Shown here piece after piece: positions 16,852-26,965 of a stretch of DNA of 64,000 nucleotides. The position numbers were made by a program, and so were the translations under genes. This stretch comes from Acidobacteriota bacterium (GTDB taxonomy: Bacteria > Acidobacteriota > Holophagae > Acanthopleuribacterales > Acanthopleuribacteraceae), in assembly GCA_020439745.1 (NCBI GenBank), contig JAGQSC010000021.1:362409-426408 (forward strand). Reading direction: 5' to 3'. How positions within the stretch are numbered: position 1 is the first letter of the stretch; each line of letters opens with the position of its first letter. The notes beneath the pieces are model-generated. The model saw only the letters and a program-made list of their open reading frames with translations, did not search any database and was not told the origin of the DNA.

Positions 16852-17997
16852 TTGCTGATTGAAATCCCGCGTCAATCCATCGTCGTGCTCGTGGGTGGAA
16901 CGCCCACCCAACAGCAATCGTTGGCTACCAAATGGTTCGGGAGGGAGGCGACTTTTGTCTGGGGGGACGAAGATCACACCGCGCCGCCCTATGTCGCCCG
17001 TCGATTGGTGGCAGGCCAGCAGGTGGTTATTTGTGCCCGCAACCATACAATTCAACAAAGGAGTTTCTGGATCCAATGGGCGCGAAAATATCATCTCGAC
17101 GCCTTTGCCCTGGTCGTGGCCGATCATTACCAGGTCTCGCTGAAGAGTCTTCGCAAACTGGAGGGATTTGCCGACGTGTTCGTGGTCCCCAAGCATGCCG
17201 ACGTCGTGGTTAATCACACCCGTTTACCTTTGGATTTGCGTCACATGCACGGACCGTTTGATGTCGTTGGAGACGTGCACGGATGTTTTGACGAATTGCT
17301 GGATTTGTTGCAGTTATGTGGATACGTATTGCGTCGTGATGAGGGCAGTTGGCTCCAAACTCATCCACAAAATAGAATTCCGGTATTTGTAGGGGATCTT
17401 GTCGACCGAGGACCTGATGTGATGGGTGTTTTGAACCTGGTGATGGACCTCTGTTATCGAGGCCAAGCCCTTTGTGTTTTGGGCAATCATGACGACAAAC
17501 TGAAACGAAGGATGCAGGGTCACGATGTAACCGTCTCGCCCGGTCTCCAAGTGAGTCTCGATCAGTTGACCGGTGCATCCCCAAACCTGCGCGAGAAAAT
17601 CATTCAATTTATCGATCATTTGGAGCCCCAATTACTGCTCGACGGTGGCCGACTTGCCGTGTCGCACGCCGGCCTGAAGGAAGAATTTATCGGCCGAAGG
17701 TCTACGCGGATCAAGCATTTCTGTCTCTATGGCGACCCCACCGGGGAGTTGGACGAATTTGGGTTCCCCGAACGGTACCCCTGGCAGGAGGAATACAGAG
17801 GCGATACGCACATAATCTACGGGCACACACCGGTGCATGCGCCCTGTTGGATCCACAAAACCGCCAATGTTGATACCGGATGCGTGTTTGGTGGTTTGCT
17901 TACGGCGGTTCAATACCCGGAATTGACGTTTTCTTCCATTGAAGCCAAGTGCGTCTACTATCACGCGCCCAGGCCGTTTCGTCGTGAAACACCTTGA
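16852..17997 (+). CDS. Pnkp-type metallophosphatase with degenerate kinase domain
   Basis: About 381 residues. The C-terminal half matches the phosphatase domain of bacterial polynucleotide kinase-phosphatase: FDVVGDVHGC (137-145), VFVGDLVDRGPD (178-189), GNHD (211-214), SHAG (271-274), YGHTPV, and DTGCVFGG near the end. The metal-binding residues are all present. The N-terminal ~125 residues look like a shrunken Pnkp kinase domain: IVVLVGGTPTQQQSLA sits where Walker A (GxSGSGKST) should be, without the GKS, and VVICARN replaces VVDATN. The adenylyltransferase domain is absent. The start is uncertain: TTG 16852 directly after the previous stop is preferred, while TTG 16771 would lie within the previous gene. 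Probably a PPP-family phosphatase acting on nucleotides or RNA 2',3' ends. Confidence 0.85.
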   Translation: MLIEIPRQSIVVLVGGTPTQQQSLATKWFGREATFVWGDEDHTAPPYVARRLVAGQQVVICARNHTIQQRSFWIQWARKYHLDAFALVVADHYQVSLKSLRKLEGFADVFVVPKHADVVVNHTRLPLDLRHMHGPFDVVGDVHGCFDELLDLLQLCGYVLRRDEGSWLQTHPQNRIPVFVGDLVDRGPDVMGVLNLVMDLCYRGQALCVLGNHDDKLKRRMQGHDVTVSPGLQVSLDQLTGASPNLREKIIQFIDHLEPQLLLDGGRLAVSHAGLKEEFIGRRSTRIKHFCLYGDPTGELDEFGFPERYPWQEEYRGDTHIIYGHTPVHAPCWIHKTANVDTGCVFGGLLTAVQYPELTFSSIEAKCVYYHAPRPFRRETP

Positions 17998-18039
17998 ATT
18001 AGGCGAGGCGAATGCTATATCTATTCGCGGAGGTTAGTG

Positions 18040-18996
18040 ATGCGTTGGATGGGATTGTTCCTGTGTGTTGTCGGACTGGCACAGAGCCGACCGGAATTAT
18101 TGACATGGCAGAGTCGATATCCGCAAAGGATGACGATGTCTGAGGCCGGAAAACGAGCAGAGCATGCCTTCACACGGGCTGCGTTTTCCAATATCGTCAC
18201 CACGGATCAAGGTCGTGTGACGGCCAATACCGGCAATCTCGATGCCGTCATTTTCTGTCACGAGGGCACTCATGGTGTGATGTTTGATTTGGCGTTAACC
18301 GCGTCGCATGCTCATTTGGAAGAGGCAAAACGCACATTGAATTACCTGAGCGATCTTCTAGATACACAAGCAAGTGATTCGACCGGAAGACCGGTGGGTC
18401 AGAAGTTGTGGACCGATCGATCTCGATATCAACCTTTTGAACGCATTTTGGTCTATTTTGAAGAAATACCTGAATTTGGGGGTCATGCCTGGATTACCGT
18501 TGTGCCCGCATCGGCCCGGCCCGGTGACTACCAACAGTGGTTTCAAACCGAAGGCAAAACTCGCGGTCAGTTTGAATTTCGCGGGCTGGATGTTGGAACT
18601 TATGAAGTGCGCCTTCACAGTAAGAGTGGCGATCGTGAGGTGCGGTTGCGCCACGCTTTTGCGGTGGGTGGCAGCGCAGCGGTAACACCAGAGACCCCAC
18701 GGGTTCTGGATTCTGGGATTGTCGTGCGGACCGAAAAACAAGTTTACACAGTCAACGAACAAATAGCAGTCACGTTCCAGGGTCTTCCTGCCGATACCGA
18801 TGACGAATGGATCACCGTGGTTCCCTACGATGCAGCCGCGGGGGCATATAAACAGTGGTTCTACACCAACCAGAAAAAATCGGGCACGCTCGATTTTCAT
18901 GGATTGCCCGCTGGCGAGTATGAAGTGCGGTATTACCGGTCATTTGACGATAAACAGACACGTGCCGCCTATCGATTTACGGTACGTGCCAACTAG
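18040..18996 (+). CDS. Exported protein with two tandem Ig-like domains
   Basis: 318 residues with signal peptide (1-15, cut near LAQS). An N-terminal region (20-120) is followed by two copies of a ~90-residue domain (about 122-209 and 230-318). Both share WITVVP, a tyrosine, QWF-T, a glycine, F-GL, G-YEVR and a closing F-V. The start at 18040 has GGAGG six bases upstream; GTG 18037 is less likely. Its end overlaps the converging phosphodiesterase gene by 4 bases. Function unknown; such domains usually bind other proteins or surface sugars. Confidence 0.75.
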   Translation: MRWMGLFLCVVGLAQSRPELLTWQSRYPQRMTMSEAGKRAEHAFTRAAFSNIVTTDQGRVTANTGNLDAVIFCHEGTHGVMFDLALTASHAHLEEAKRTLNYLSDLLDTQASDSTGRPVGQKLWTDRSRYQPFERILVYFEEIPEFGGHAWITVVPASARPGDYQQWFQTEGKTRGQFEFRGLDVGTYEVRLHSKSGDREVRLRHAFAVGGSAAVTPETPRVLDSGIVVRTEKQVYTVNEQIAVTFQGLPADTDDEWITVVPYDAAAGAYKQWFYTNQKKSGTLDFHGLPAGEYEVRYYRSFDDKQTRAAYRFTVRAN

Positions 18997-21128
18997 AAAG
19001 CCGTTTCACCGTCCAACTCATCTCCATAGTCAATTCCCAAATGACTGAGGATGGAGGGGCACATGTCCACCATCTGGGGGTTCTCCTTTTTGAGAGGGAC
19101 CGACGTGAACAGGATGCCTTTCACCTCTTCGGGGTTCATGGAGCAATGATCGCCAGACCAGTTCTGCAGGTTGTCTGTGGTCATTTCTGCGGGCATGCCG
19201 CCCAAAGTCGTATCCCATGACACACGATATGGGTGCGCCGTAGCCACTCGCAGGTCTGGGGTGAATCCGCGATTGAAGCCACGATACATTTCATCTCGAG
19301 TAAACACCTTGCTAACCGGCTTGAGTCCTGTCTTCTCGTCCACAAAAGCCTCAAATTTCTCACGCAGTTCGGCACACAACGCATCATATGAATCGGGGTC
19401 CACGGACCCGTGTGGCTCGCGACCTTTCAAATTGATGAACACCATGCCCAAACCCATGGCATAGGCTTGGGTGTTTTCCCAGTCAACGGCCGAGAAGGGG
19501 GTGGATTGGTTCGCCAAATCATCTAATTTCATAGGGACGCCCAACACGTTCTTTTTTAATTTCAAATAGCCATTTTCCACCAGCCAGGTGTTGTAGTTGA
19601 AGTTGTGACGGAAAGACGCGAATCCATGGTCCGAGCAGACTATGAACACAGTCTTGTGGGGATCGATCAATGCCATTGCCTTGCCGACAATTTCATCCAT
19701 CCGTCGGTAAGCCTGACGAAGCGCTTCCTGAAAGGGTGCCGCGCGTGACGCATCGTATAATGGGTGTTGTTCGTCCCAATGCCGCCACATCACGTGGGCG
19801 ATGCGATCGGTATAGCTGAAGACCTGAACAAACAAATCTGATTGATCGTCTTTCAAGAAATCCACCATCAGTTGCTCAAACCGGTCCACGGTCATGTTCA
19901 TGTCCTGCAGGAAGTGATCTTCACCCATCAATCCCGAACTAATGGTCCAGGTATCACAGGCCCATCCGATGGTTTTGTAGGGTGCTTTCTTCCAAATGGT
20001 CTTTGCCAGAGATTGAGGATAGGTCAGGGGTAACGGGTTGTCTGGGTGCAGATTGACGGGTGTCATGTACAGCTTAAAGTGGGGCTGTAACGACTCAAGA
20101 TAGAAACGGACGAATCCTTTCACCTTGATCAGTGGGTTGAATCGGTAAGTCGTTTCGATGAAATCTGACCATTGGCCTTCCGCCACAAATACGTGTTTGT
20201 CGTTGAAAAAGACGTCGACACCTTTTTCCTTTACGGTGATCTCCGCGGGTAGGTGCAAGTCCTTTGGGACGTTGTAAGGCAACCCTTTGCGCAGTGCTTC
20301 GCGTTTGGCTTGAGCGTCATAAAAAAGTTTGTTGGGCGGTCCAAGAATCTCAGTCGGGTACGGCGAACTGCCCGTGAGCAAGTTCACCTGCACCGAGAAC
20401 TGGTTACTGCCCGCTTCGAACAGTGGGTCATTCGTGTAAATAGATGGCTTACCCACAGTGGCCCGAATATCGGGTACCGGAAGCCCTGCCACCATTTGGC
20501 CATTGAGAGGTTCTGCCGGAAAGGTGACCGGCAACCTAATGATGGTGGCCTTTTTTCCCGCTTCATCCAATCGAGTCCACATGGGTTTGCCTTTGCGCAC
20601 CGTGGTTGCCGCTGGCATTTCAGGAGGAATCCAGGCCACCACAGCGCGATAGACACCGTAGGCAGTACCCGATGCCAGAACCAGGGCCAGCACAATGCGG
20701 ATCGTGGTTTTCATGATCCGCAAGACAAAGAAAAGCAGTAAGGCCATCAATCCAAAAGCACACAGTGGTAGTGCCCATCGATTAGCCTGTCCAAAAAAGA
20801 CTTTCTCTGTGGTTTCGCCTTGCAGTGCATAGGAAGGCAGATAGGTGCCCTCCTTACGTTTGATGAAATCCAGGATTTCAGTCTTACCTGGATTCAGGCC
20901 TGTGGCAAAAGTGGACCAGCTTACCGGCGTTTGTGGCGGGTTCGTGGGCGTAAGTGCCGCAAACGAACCCGTCTCAGCGAGCTGTTTGAGGTGGGGTAGT
21001 TCTCCCTGTTCCATCATGTCGTGCACGATGTGATAGTCGGCGCCATCGAAACCGATTACGACCACTTTTTTCGCATCACTGGCAAATGTTGCAATGCAAA
21101 TAAAGGCAAAGAGAACTGGTTTAACCAT
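18993..21128 (-). CDS. Alkaline phosphatase/nucleotide pyrophosphatase family protein
   Basis: 711 residues of the type I phosphodiesterase / alkaline phosphatase superfamily. The signal peptide is followed by KKVVVIGFDGADYHIV (metal aspartate) and the nucleophile region NPPQTPVSWSTFATG, and later by CSDHGFASFRHN and SGDHCSMN (metal ligands). Two hydrophobic helices at about 112-160 interrupt the catalytic domain, probably anchoring it to the membrane. ATG 21128 has GGGAG at a spacing of 6. It hydrolyses some phosphoester outside the cytoplasm; the substrate is unknown. Confidence 0.88.
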   Translation of the reverse strand: MVKPVLFAFICIATFASDAKKVVVIGFDGADYHIVHDMMEQGELPHLKQLAETGSFAALTPTNPPQTPVSWSTFATGLNPGKTEILDFIKRKEGTYLPSYALQGETTEKVFFGQANRWALPLCAFGLMALLLFFVLRIMKTTIRIVLALVLASGTAYGVYRAVVAWIPPEMPAATTVRKGKPMWTRLDEAGKKATIIRLPVTFPAEPLNGQMVAGLPVPDIRATVGKPSIYTNDPLFEAGSNQFSVQVNLLTGSSPYPTEILGPPNKLFYDAQAKREALRKGLPYNVPKDLHLPAEITVKEKGVDVFFNDKHVFVAEGQWSDFIETTYRFNPLIKVKGFVRFYLESLQPHFKLYMTPVNLHPDNPLPLTYPQSLAKTIWKKAPYKTIGWACDTWTISSGLMGEDHFLQDMNMTVDRFEQLMVDFLKDDQSDLFVQVFSYTDRIAHVMWRHWDEQHPLYDASRAAPFQEALRQAYRRMDEIVGKAMALIDPHKTVFIVCSDHGFASFRHNFNYNTWLVENGYLKLKKNVLGVPMKLDDLANQSTPFSAVDWENTQAYAMGLGMVFINLKGREPHGSVDPDSYDALCAELREKFEAFVDEKTGLKPVSKVFTRDEMYRGFNRGFTPDLRVATAHPYRVSWDTTLGGMPAEMTTDNLQNWSGDHCSMNPEEVKGILFTSVPLKKENPQMVDMCPSILSHLGIDYGDELDGETAF

Positions 21129-21274
21129 CAAACACTCCCAATGACAATTTCAAGGGCTAGAGTGTGTTCGACCCTATGCCAACTTGTCAACTGTGGGATG
21201 TTTGTTAGGACTGTGAAGTCGGCAACTTCTGATATGATTGGGACGATTTTCTGGGGTCGGGACTTGGAGGACGA

Positions 21275-22396
21275 GTGATCTATTTAGACAACAATGCAAC
21301 CACGCCCCTGCTGGTTGAAGTTGCAGAGGCTATGCGCCCCTATCTGGATCGCGAATTTGGCAACCCAGGCGGCATTTACGATATCGGCAACAGAGCGAAA
21401 GTTGCAGTTGAAAAAGCGCGTTCAATCGTTGCGAAAGCTTTGGGTGCAATGCCATCTGAGATCACGTTTGCCGGATCAGGAACTGAGGCGGACAACCATG
21501 CACTGGTCGGAGCCGCGTTAATGGCACCACCTGAACGCAAGAAGGTGGTGGTTTCTGCTATTGAACATAGTGCTGTTGTGAAACCTGCTGGCTTTCTAGC
21601 TCGTTTTGGATTTGAAGTGGCAAGGGCCCCAATACACTACGACACAAATGGAGCCATTGACCCCCAACCAATACTTGACCTGATCGACAAAAGAACGGCC
21701 TTGGTGTCTCTCATGCACACCAACAACGAGACAGGTGTGGTCCTGCCTGTGAGGCCTGTGTTTGCACGGGCGGCAGAGGTGGGTGCCATCAGTCACTGTG
21801 ACGCGGTTCAATCATTTGGAAAGATTGATGTGGATCCCGGCTTGTTAGGCTGTGATACCTTAACGATATCGGCTCACAAGTTCCATGGCCCTAAGGGCGT
21901 AGCCTGCTTGTACACCCGCAAAGGCGTCAGATTGGAGCCCTTGATTCATGGCGGATCTCAGGAAAACCAAAGGCGAGCTGGAACAGAGAATGTCATGGGA
22001 ATTGTGGGCATGGGCGCGGCGGTGGCGGCGATCAATCTCGCCGAGATGTCGCGCGTCAAGACATTGCGCGACACGTTCGAGAACATGCTCTGTGATGAGA
22101 TGGGTGATCGGGTTGAGATTCAATTCAGCCATCTGGAACGCGTACCCAACACTTCGTCTGTGAGATTTGTGGGACAGAACGCCAACATTATGTTGATCAA
22201 GTTGGACCGACATGAGGTTTGTGCGTCCACCGGTGCGGCCTGCCACTCTGGCGCTCTTTCAGTGAGCCCTGTCCTTCTAGCCATGGGTCTGGGAGAAGAT
22301 GCTGCGTCGCAAACGGTTCGGTTTTCGCTTTCTAAACTGACGACACGCTCCGATGTTGAGGGCGCCATTGCTGCAATCAAAAAGATACTGGGATGA
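21275..22396 (+). CDS. Cysteine desulfurase (NifS/IscS-like)
   Basis: A 373-residue PLP enzyme that takes sulfur from cysteine for Fe-S clusters or tRNA thiolation. Motifs: YLDNNATTP, FAGSGTEADN, HTNNETG, the cofactor lysine in SAHKFHGPKG (K202), and the persulfide cysteine in TGAACHSG (about C323) in a short NifS-like loop. GTG start with TTGGAGG upstream. No iscU or iscR neighbours are seen, so its client is unclear. Many Fe-S enzymes (radical SAM, HemN) are nearby. Confidence 0.94.
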   Translation: MIYLDNNATTPLLVEVAEAMRPYLDREFGNPGGIYDIGNRAKVAVEKARSIVAKALGAMPSEITFAGSGTEADNHALVGAALMAPPERKKVVVSAIEHSAVVKPAGFLARFGFEVARAPIHYDTNGAIDPQPILDLIDKRTALVSLMHTNNETGVVLPVRPVFARAAEVGAISHCDAVQSFGKIDVDPGLLGCDTLTISAHKFHGPKGVACLYTRKGVRLEPLIHGGSQENQRRAGTENVMGIVGMGAAVAAINLAEMSRVKTLRDTFENMLCDEMGDRVEIQFSHLERVPNTSSVRFVGQNANIMLIKLDRHEVCASTGAACHSGALSVSPVLLAMGLGEDAASQTVRFSLSKLTTRSDVEGAIAAIKKILG

Positions 22397-22457
22397 TTTT
22401 CTTCACTTCAAAGTGCGATGGACTTAACATAGTTCTAAGACAAGCAATGGGAACATA

Positions 22458-23819
22458 ATGGCTGGACAATCACTACAGGAACGCGTCCATCAACAAGTAC
22501 TGGCTCAGTGCCAACAGTTGGGTTTAGAACTGGAGATTTGGCAGGTAGGCAATCAACCATTGTGTCTCTTGGGCAAGGGCGGCGATTTTCCTTCAGGTGA
22601 CTTTGAGACTGCGTCCCGTCTTCAAGGACAACGATATGCCGTTGAGGTTCATGAGTGGTTGTATGTGGTCGATGCGACGGATTGCAAACTTCGTCCCAAA
22701 TATTTGATACCCATCGTTCTTCAGGAAATGGCAGCGTGGACAGATTTGGTGGTCAATGCATCGGGGACGGACAAGGCGCTTGATCCCTTACTGGGTTTGT
22801 CTTTGATGACCGGTACCTTACTAATATCCAAGAACACACCCGGGCTTCTTAATTTGTTTGCGCGATTCGTGAAGGATGCACTCCAACTGGAAGCCGTGTT
22901 TCTGTACCTGCAAATCGATGAAGACGAAGCGGTGGAAGTGCTGGTGAGTGACGATGAATCATCAATTCGCGAATGGTTGGAAGACGCACAGGTGAAGGGA
23001 CTCATCACCAAGATGCGCGCCATGCGCGAACGCGGTCTCTCGGTACAGACCGAACGTAACTTTGCTCCGGTCGTGCACCTTGAATTCGTCGAGGATGGAC
23101 CTCGCGAGTTGGGTTATTTTGCCCTTGCTGCAAGCGACGCCAGTCGCTACCGCCCAGACATGGCGCACAGACTGAGCGCCGAACTAGCCTCGCTTTTTCA
23201 AAAATCACGTTTGGAAGACAAACGGGAGGCTCGTTTCATGTCGGCATCGACCGAAATGAAACGTTTGCAGGAAACCAATGCCGCGCTTCAAGCCGACCTG
23301 CGAAGTCAGGACCAAAAGTTGAATAGCTTGAATGCAGTGCACGATCGCTACCAACAACTGTTTGCCATGTTGAAGACCCTGCAACTTGTTGAGCGCGATC
23401 GCCATTATTTCAGTAAGATGCTTGATTTCGTGCGCACGTTCACAAAAGCTCAGACCGCGACGCTATGTTTCAGTGAAATTTCTGGCATGCGCTTGATGTA
23501 TCTGATAAAGGAGCGTCCGCTTACGACGGTCACCTTTTCCGAACTGGATAGCGGTATTTATCACGACACCCTATTTTCGGGTACGACGTTTGTTTGGACA
23601 GGAACCGTCCAGCGAAGGTTCGAATTGCCGGGTGGACATCCGCGCGTGCGCAACTGTATGGCGGTCCCCTTCGATTGGATCGACATCCAAGGAGTTCTCC
23701 TAAGTGCCAATCACACGTCGTTTGAAAATCACGAAGAGACGCTGGAAATGATGCAGCAGTTTCTTGTCATGGTGCGCAATGATGCGTTACAGGCCTACAA
23801 CATGCTTGAAGGGGCGTAA
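22458..23819 (+). CDS. Cytoplasmic protein with two GAF-like regions and a coiled coil
   Basis: 453 residues, no signal peptide or membrane segment. Two segments look like divergent GAF domains (about 125-255 and 315-445), joined by a helical coiled coil (about 255-310, SASTEMKRLQETNAALQADL). No output domain is visible. It lies 61 bases after the cysteine desulfurase and may be cotranscribed. It may act as a ligand sensor or scaffold. Assigned by pattern only. Confidence 0.6.
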   Translation: MAGQSLQERVHQQVLAQCQQLGLELEIWQVGNQPLCLLGKGGDFPSGDFETASRLQGQRYAVEVHEWLYVVDATDCKLRPKYLIPIVLQEMAAWTDLVVNASGTDKALDPLLGLSLMTGTLLISKNTPGLLNLFARFVKDALQLEAVFLYLQIDEDEAVEVLVSDDESSIREWLEDAQVKGLITKMRAMRERGLSVQTERNFAPVVHLEFVEDGPRELGYFALAASDASRYRPDMAHRLSAELASLFQKSRLEDKREARFMSASTEMKRLQETNAALQADLRSQDQKLNSLNAVHDRYQQLFAMLKTLQLVERDRHYFSKMLDFVRTFTKAQTATLCFSEISGMRLMYLIKERPLTTVTFSELDSGIYHDTLFSGTTFVWTGTVQRRFELPGGHPRVRNCMAVPFDWIDIQGVLLSANHTSFENHEETLEMMQQFLVMVRNDALQAYNMLEGA

Positions 23820-23878
23820 CGCAACCCCGACTCAGCCAGCACGTATGTTTCCTAAGTCACTCAAGAGTTGGAGGCGTT

Positions 23879-24292
23879 ATGTGGATACTGATGATGTGTG
23901 TTTTAGGTCAGACCGGTGAAGTTGATGCCATCAAGGAAGCCGCTTTGGGGTATTTGGATGGTTGGTTTCAATCCGATGCCAAGAAGATGGAGTCTGCGCT
24001 GCATCCCTACCTGCACAAGTTCCGCGTGAGCACAGTCAAGAATTCCAGCCATCAGTTTCTCGATGTGATGACAGCCGATGAGTTAATAGGTATTTCAGGC
24101 GTCAATCAACAGTGGGTCAAAGACAAGGGCCATGGTGAACCGGAGATCCTGTTCTACAATAGCGATATTGCCGTGGTCTTTGCACAATCCGATGGCTTTT
24201 ATGATTTGATCAACCTTGCCAAGATCAATGGTTCCTGGAAAATTGTTCAAGTGTTGTGGCAGGTGGGTGAGGGTAAATCGCAAGCACCATGA
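23879..24292 (+). CDS. Exported NTF2-like (putative lumazine-binding) protein
   Basis: 137 residues. A short hydrophobic start (MWILMMCVLG) may be a signal peptide. The rest fits the NTF2-like fold of the Lumazine_bd_2 family: AALGYLDGWFQSDAKKMESALHPYL and a closing INGSWKIVQVLW. GGAGGCGTT precedes the ATG. Ligand unknown. Confidence 0.75.
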   Translation: MWILMMCVLGQTGEVDAIKEAALGYLDGWFQSDAKKMESALHPYLHKFRVSTVKNSSHQFLDVMTADELIGISGVNQQWVKDKGHGEPEILFYNSDIAVVFAQSDGFYDLINLAKINGSWKIVQVLWQVGEGKSQAP

Positions 24293-24376
24293 AGTGCGTG
24301 AACCCATTGGTTTGATTCTCGTCTTTATGCGGGAGCCTGTGTTAGGATCAGCGGTTGCGCCCGAAGGAGGCTCACT

Positions 24377-26182
24377 TTGCCGATTGATCCGAAGCTCATC
24401 AGAAATTTCTCCATCATCGCCCATATCGACCATGGGAAATCGACATTAGCCGATCGGTTTTTGCAGAACACGGGATCGGTGGCCGATCGCGAATTGCGTG
24501 AACAAATGCTGGATGACATGGATCTGGAGCGGGAACGCGGCATCACGATCAAAGCTCGGTCCGTGACCATGAATTACAAGGCAAAAGACGGCCAAACCTA
24601 TCAATTCAACCTGATCGACACTCCCGGCCACGTAGACTTCTCCTACGAAGTGTCGCGTAGCCTTGCCGCATGTGAAGGCGCCATTTTGGTGGTGGATGCG
24701 GCGCAGGGCGTGGAAGCTCAAACGCTGGCCAATGTCTACCTCGCGCTGGAAAACGATCTACACATATTACCGGTGCTCAATAAAATTGATCTTCCTTCGG
24801 CACAACCCGAAAACATTCTCGAACAAATCGAGAACGTCATTGGGTTGGATACACATGCTGCACAGTTGATATCGGCAAAGACAGGAGAGGGCGTTGAGGG
24901 CGTGTTCGAAGCCGTTGTCCGGGAGTTTCCACCTCCAGCTGGTGAGCTCGGTGGGCCCCTCCGCGCCTTGATTTTCGATGCCTGGTTCGATTCGTATCGC
25001 GGTTTGATTATCCTTGTGCGGATTGTGGATGGAGCCATAAAACGCGGTGATAAGATCAAGTTCATGGCAACCGGTAGCGAGCACCAAGTGGACGAGGTGG
25101 GCATTTTTGCACCGAAAATGTCCAAAACCGACGCGTTGGGTTTTGGTCAAGTGGGCTACGTGATAGCTACCATCAAAACATTGGACGAGGCTCGTGTGGG
25201 CGATACGATTACCACGGCGCGGCACGGGGCCAATAAGGCCTTACCCGGTTTCAAGGAATCGAAGCCCATGGTTTTTTCAGGACTTTATCCTGTGGAAGCC
25301 AAAGACTATTCTGATTTGCGTGATGCCATGGAGAAACTGCAAATCAACGACACGTCATTTGTATTTGAACCCGAAACATCCATTGCCTTGGGCTTTGGAT
25401 TTCGTTGTGGTTTTCTCGGTCTCCTCCATATGGAGATTATTCAAGAGCGTTTGGAACGTGAGTTCAACCTGGACCTCATCACCACCGCACCGGGTGTGGA
25501 GTACCGCGTGACGACCGTAACGGGCGAGGTGGTATATGTGGATGCACCCAGCAAGCTGCCTCCCACCGCCGAGATTCAGTTGTTTGATGAACCGTTTATT
25601 CGTGGCACGATCCTCACGCAAAAAGACTTTGTCGGTGCGATCCTCAAACTATGTGAAGAGCGAAGGGGTTTGCAACGCAAATTGGAGTACGTTTCTGAAG
25701 ACCGGGTTCTGATCGAGTACGATTTACCCCTTAATGAAGTGGTCTTGGATTTTTACGACAAGCTGAAATCCGTTTCCAAGGGCTATTCATCGTTTGATTA
25801 CCACGTGGAAGGGTACTGGACGTCTAACCTGGTGAAGTTGGATATTTTGGTGAACGGCGATCTGGTGGATGCCCTATCGCTGATTGTCCATCGCGACAAG
25901 GCAAATCACAAAGCCCAGGCCTTAACCGTCAAAATGAAGGAGCTGATCCCGCGTCAAATGTTCGATATTGCGATTCAGGCTGCGGTTGGCAACCGCATCA
26001 TTGCGCGGACTAATGTGAAGGCCTTGCGGAAAAATGTCTTGGCCAAATGTTACGGCGGTGATATTACACGTAAACGCAAGCTGCTCGAGAAGCAGAAAGA
26101 AGGCAAGAAGCGGATGAAGTCGGTGGGTAAAGTGTCTATTCCGCAGGAAGCGTTTCTCGCCATGTTAAAGGTGGATCAGTGA
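24377..26182 (+). CDS. lepA: Elongation factor 4 (ribosomal back-translocase)
   Basis: A 601-residue translational GTPase that acts on stalled or mispositioned ribosomes. G motifs: AHIDHGKST (G1), [12 protein letters not shown] (G3), NKIDLP (G4). The C-terminal LepA domain with [22 protein letters not shown] is diagnostic. The start is TTG, with AAGGAGG six bases upstream. It leads an operon with yhbY (GTGA overlap) and moaC. Confidence 0.98.
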   Translation: MPIDPKLIRNFSIIAHIDHGKSTLADRFLQNTGSVADRELREQMLDDMDLERERGITIKARSVTMNYKAKDGQTYQFNLIDTPGHVDFSYEVSRSLAACEGAILVVDAAQGVEAQTLANVYLALENDLHILPVLNKIDLPSAQPENILEQIENVIGLDTHAAQLISAKTGEGVEGVFEAVVREFPPPAGELGGPLRALIFDAWFDSYRGLIILVRIVDGAIKRGDKIKFMATGSEHQVDEVGIFAPKMSKTDALGFGQVGYVIATIKTLDEARVGDTITTARHGANKALPGFKESKPMVFSGLYPVEAKDYSDLRDAMEKLQINDTSFVFEPETSIALGFGFRCGFLGLLHMEIIQERLEREFNLDLITTAPGVEYRVTTVTGEVVYVDAPSKLPPTAEIQLFDEPFIRGTILTQKDFVGAILKLCEERRGLQRKLEYVSEDRVLIEYDLPLNEVVLDFYDKLKSVSKGYSSFDYHVEGYWTSNLVKLDILVNGDLVDALSLIVHRDKANHKAQALTVKMKELIPRQMFDIAIQAAVGNRIIARTNVKALRKNVLAKCYGGDITRKRKLLEKQKEGKKRMKSVGKVSIPQEAFLAMLKVDQ

Positions 26183-26478
26183 ACCAAATCAGTCTGACTG
26201 CTGCCCAAAAACGTAGTTTGAAATCGGCGGCGCACCACTTGAAAGCGGTGGTTCAAATGGGTAAAGAAGGGCCCAGTCAAGGGTTTGTTCGTGAACTTGA
26301 TGTGCAACTCAATACCCATGAGCTCATGAAATTCCGCGTGCTCAATAACTGCCTTGCCAGTCGTGAAGACATAGAGCATGCAATTGTTTTGGCCCATGCC
26401 GTGCTGATTCAGCGCGTGGGTCATGTATGGACCATTTTCCGCAAACGACACGAAAACTCTGCCTTCCCCGAGATTTGA
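26179..26478 (+). CDS. yhbY: YhbY-family RNA-binding protein
   Basis: A 99-residue CRS1/YhbY (CRM) domain protein. [34 protein letters not shown] and the GHVWTIFRK end are typical; the family's GKxG loop is here GKEGP. E. coli YhbY associates with pre-50S particles, so a role in ribosome assembly fits the position after lepA. GTG start overlaps the lepA stop. Confidence 0.92.
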   Translation: MNQISLTAAQKRSLKSAAHHLKAVVQMGKEGPSQGFVRELDVQLNTHELMKFRVLNNCLASREDIEHAIVLAHAVLIQRVGHVWTIFRKRHENSAFPEI

Positions 26479-26482
26479 TGCC

Positions 26483-26965
26483 TTGACTCACGAATTGACG
26501 CACCTAGACCGTGATGGATCTGCCCGCATGGTGGATGTGACTCAGAAGCCGGTCACCGTGCGTAAGGCCGTAGCTGAAGGAAGTATCAGCCTGTCGGCTC
26601 AAGTGATCGGCCAATTGGAGCGTCTCAAAAAGGGCAATGCCTTTGAAGTGGCGCGTTTGGCGGGCATAAGTGCCGCTAAGAAGACTTGGGACCTGATCCC
26701 TCTTTGCCATCCGCTGGCATTAAGTGGGATTGACGTTGAGTTTCAACCCGATGCGGAGCATCAGGTGGTTTGGGTTCGCGCTTCGGTCACTTGTAGTGGC
26801 CAGACTGGCGTGGAAATGGAGGCCATGACCGCAGTTTCTGTGGCCTTGTTAACGATTTACGACATGACCAAAGCCGTTGCGCGCGAGTCCGTGATCAGCA
26901 ATGTACGCTTAATTGAAAAGGTAGGTGGCAAGACTGGCCACTGGAAAAGGAAACCGAAGGGATGA
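26483..26965 (+). CDS. moaC: Cyclic pyranopterin monophosphate synthase
   Basis: Makes cyclic pyranopterin monophosphate from the MoaA product in molybdenum cofactor synthesis. ARMVDVTQKPVTVRKAVAEG, KKTWDLIPLCHPLALSG, GVEMEAMTAVSVALLTIYDM and GGKTGHW are diagnostic. The start is most likely TTG 26483 (giving MTHELTHLD); TTG 26495 and the in-frame ATG 26423 inside yhbY are alternatives without better ribosome sites. No other moa genes are in the window. Confidence 0.95.
   Translation: MTHELTHLDRDGSARMVDVTQKPVTVRKAVAEGSISLSAQVIGQLERLKKGNAFEVARLAGISAAKKTWDLIPLCHPLALSGIDVEFQPDAEHQVVWVRASVTCSGQTGVEMEAMTAVSVALLTIYDMTKAVARESVISNVRLIEKVGGKTGHWKRKPKG

Noticed and set aside
16852..17997. Bacterial Pnkp/Hen1 RNA repair system
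   Set aside because: Kinase motifs are lost, the ligase domain is absent, and no Hen1 gene is adjacent.
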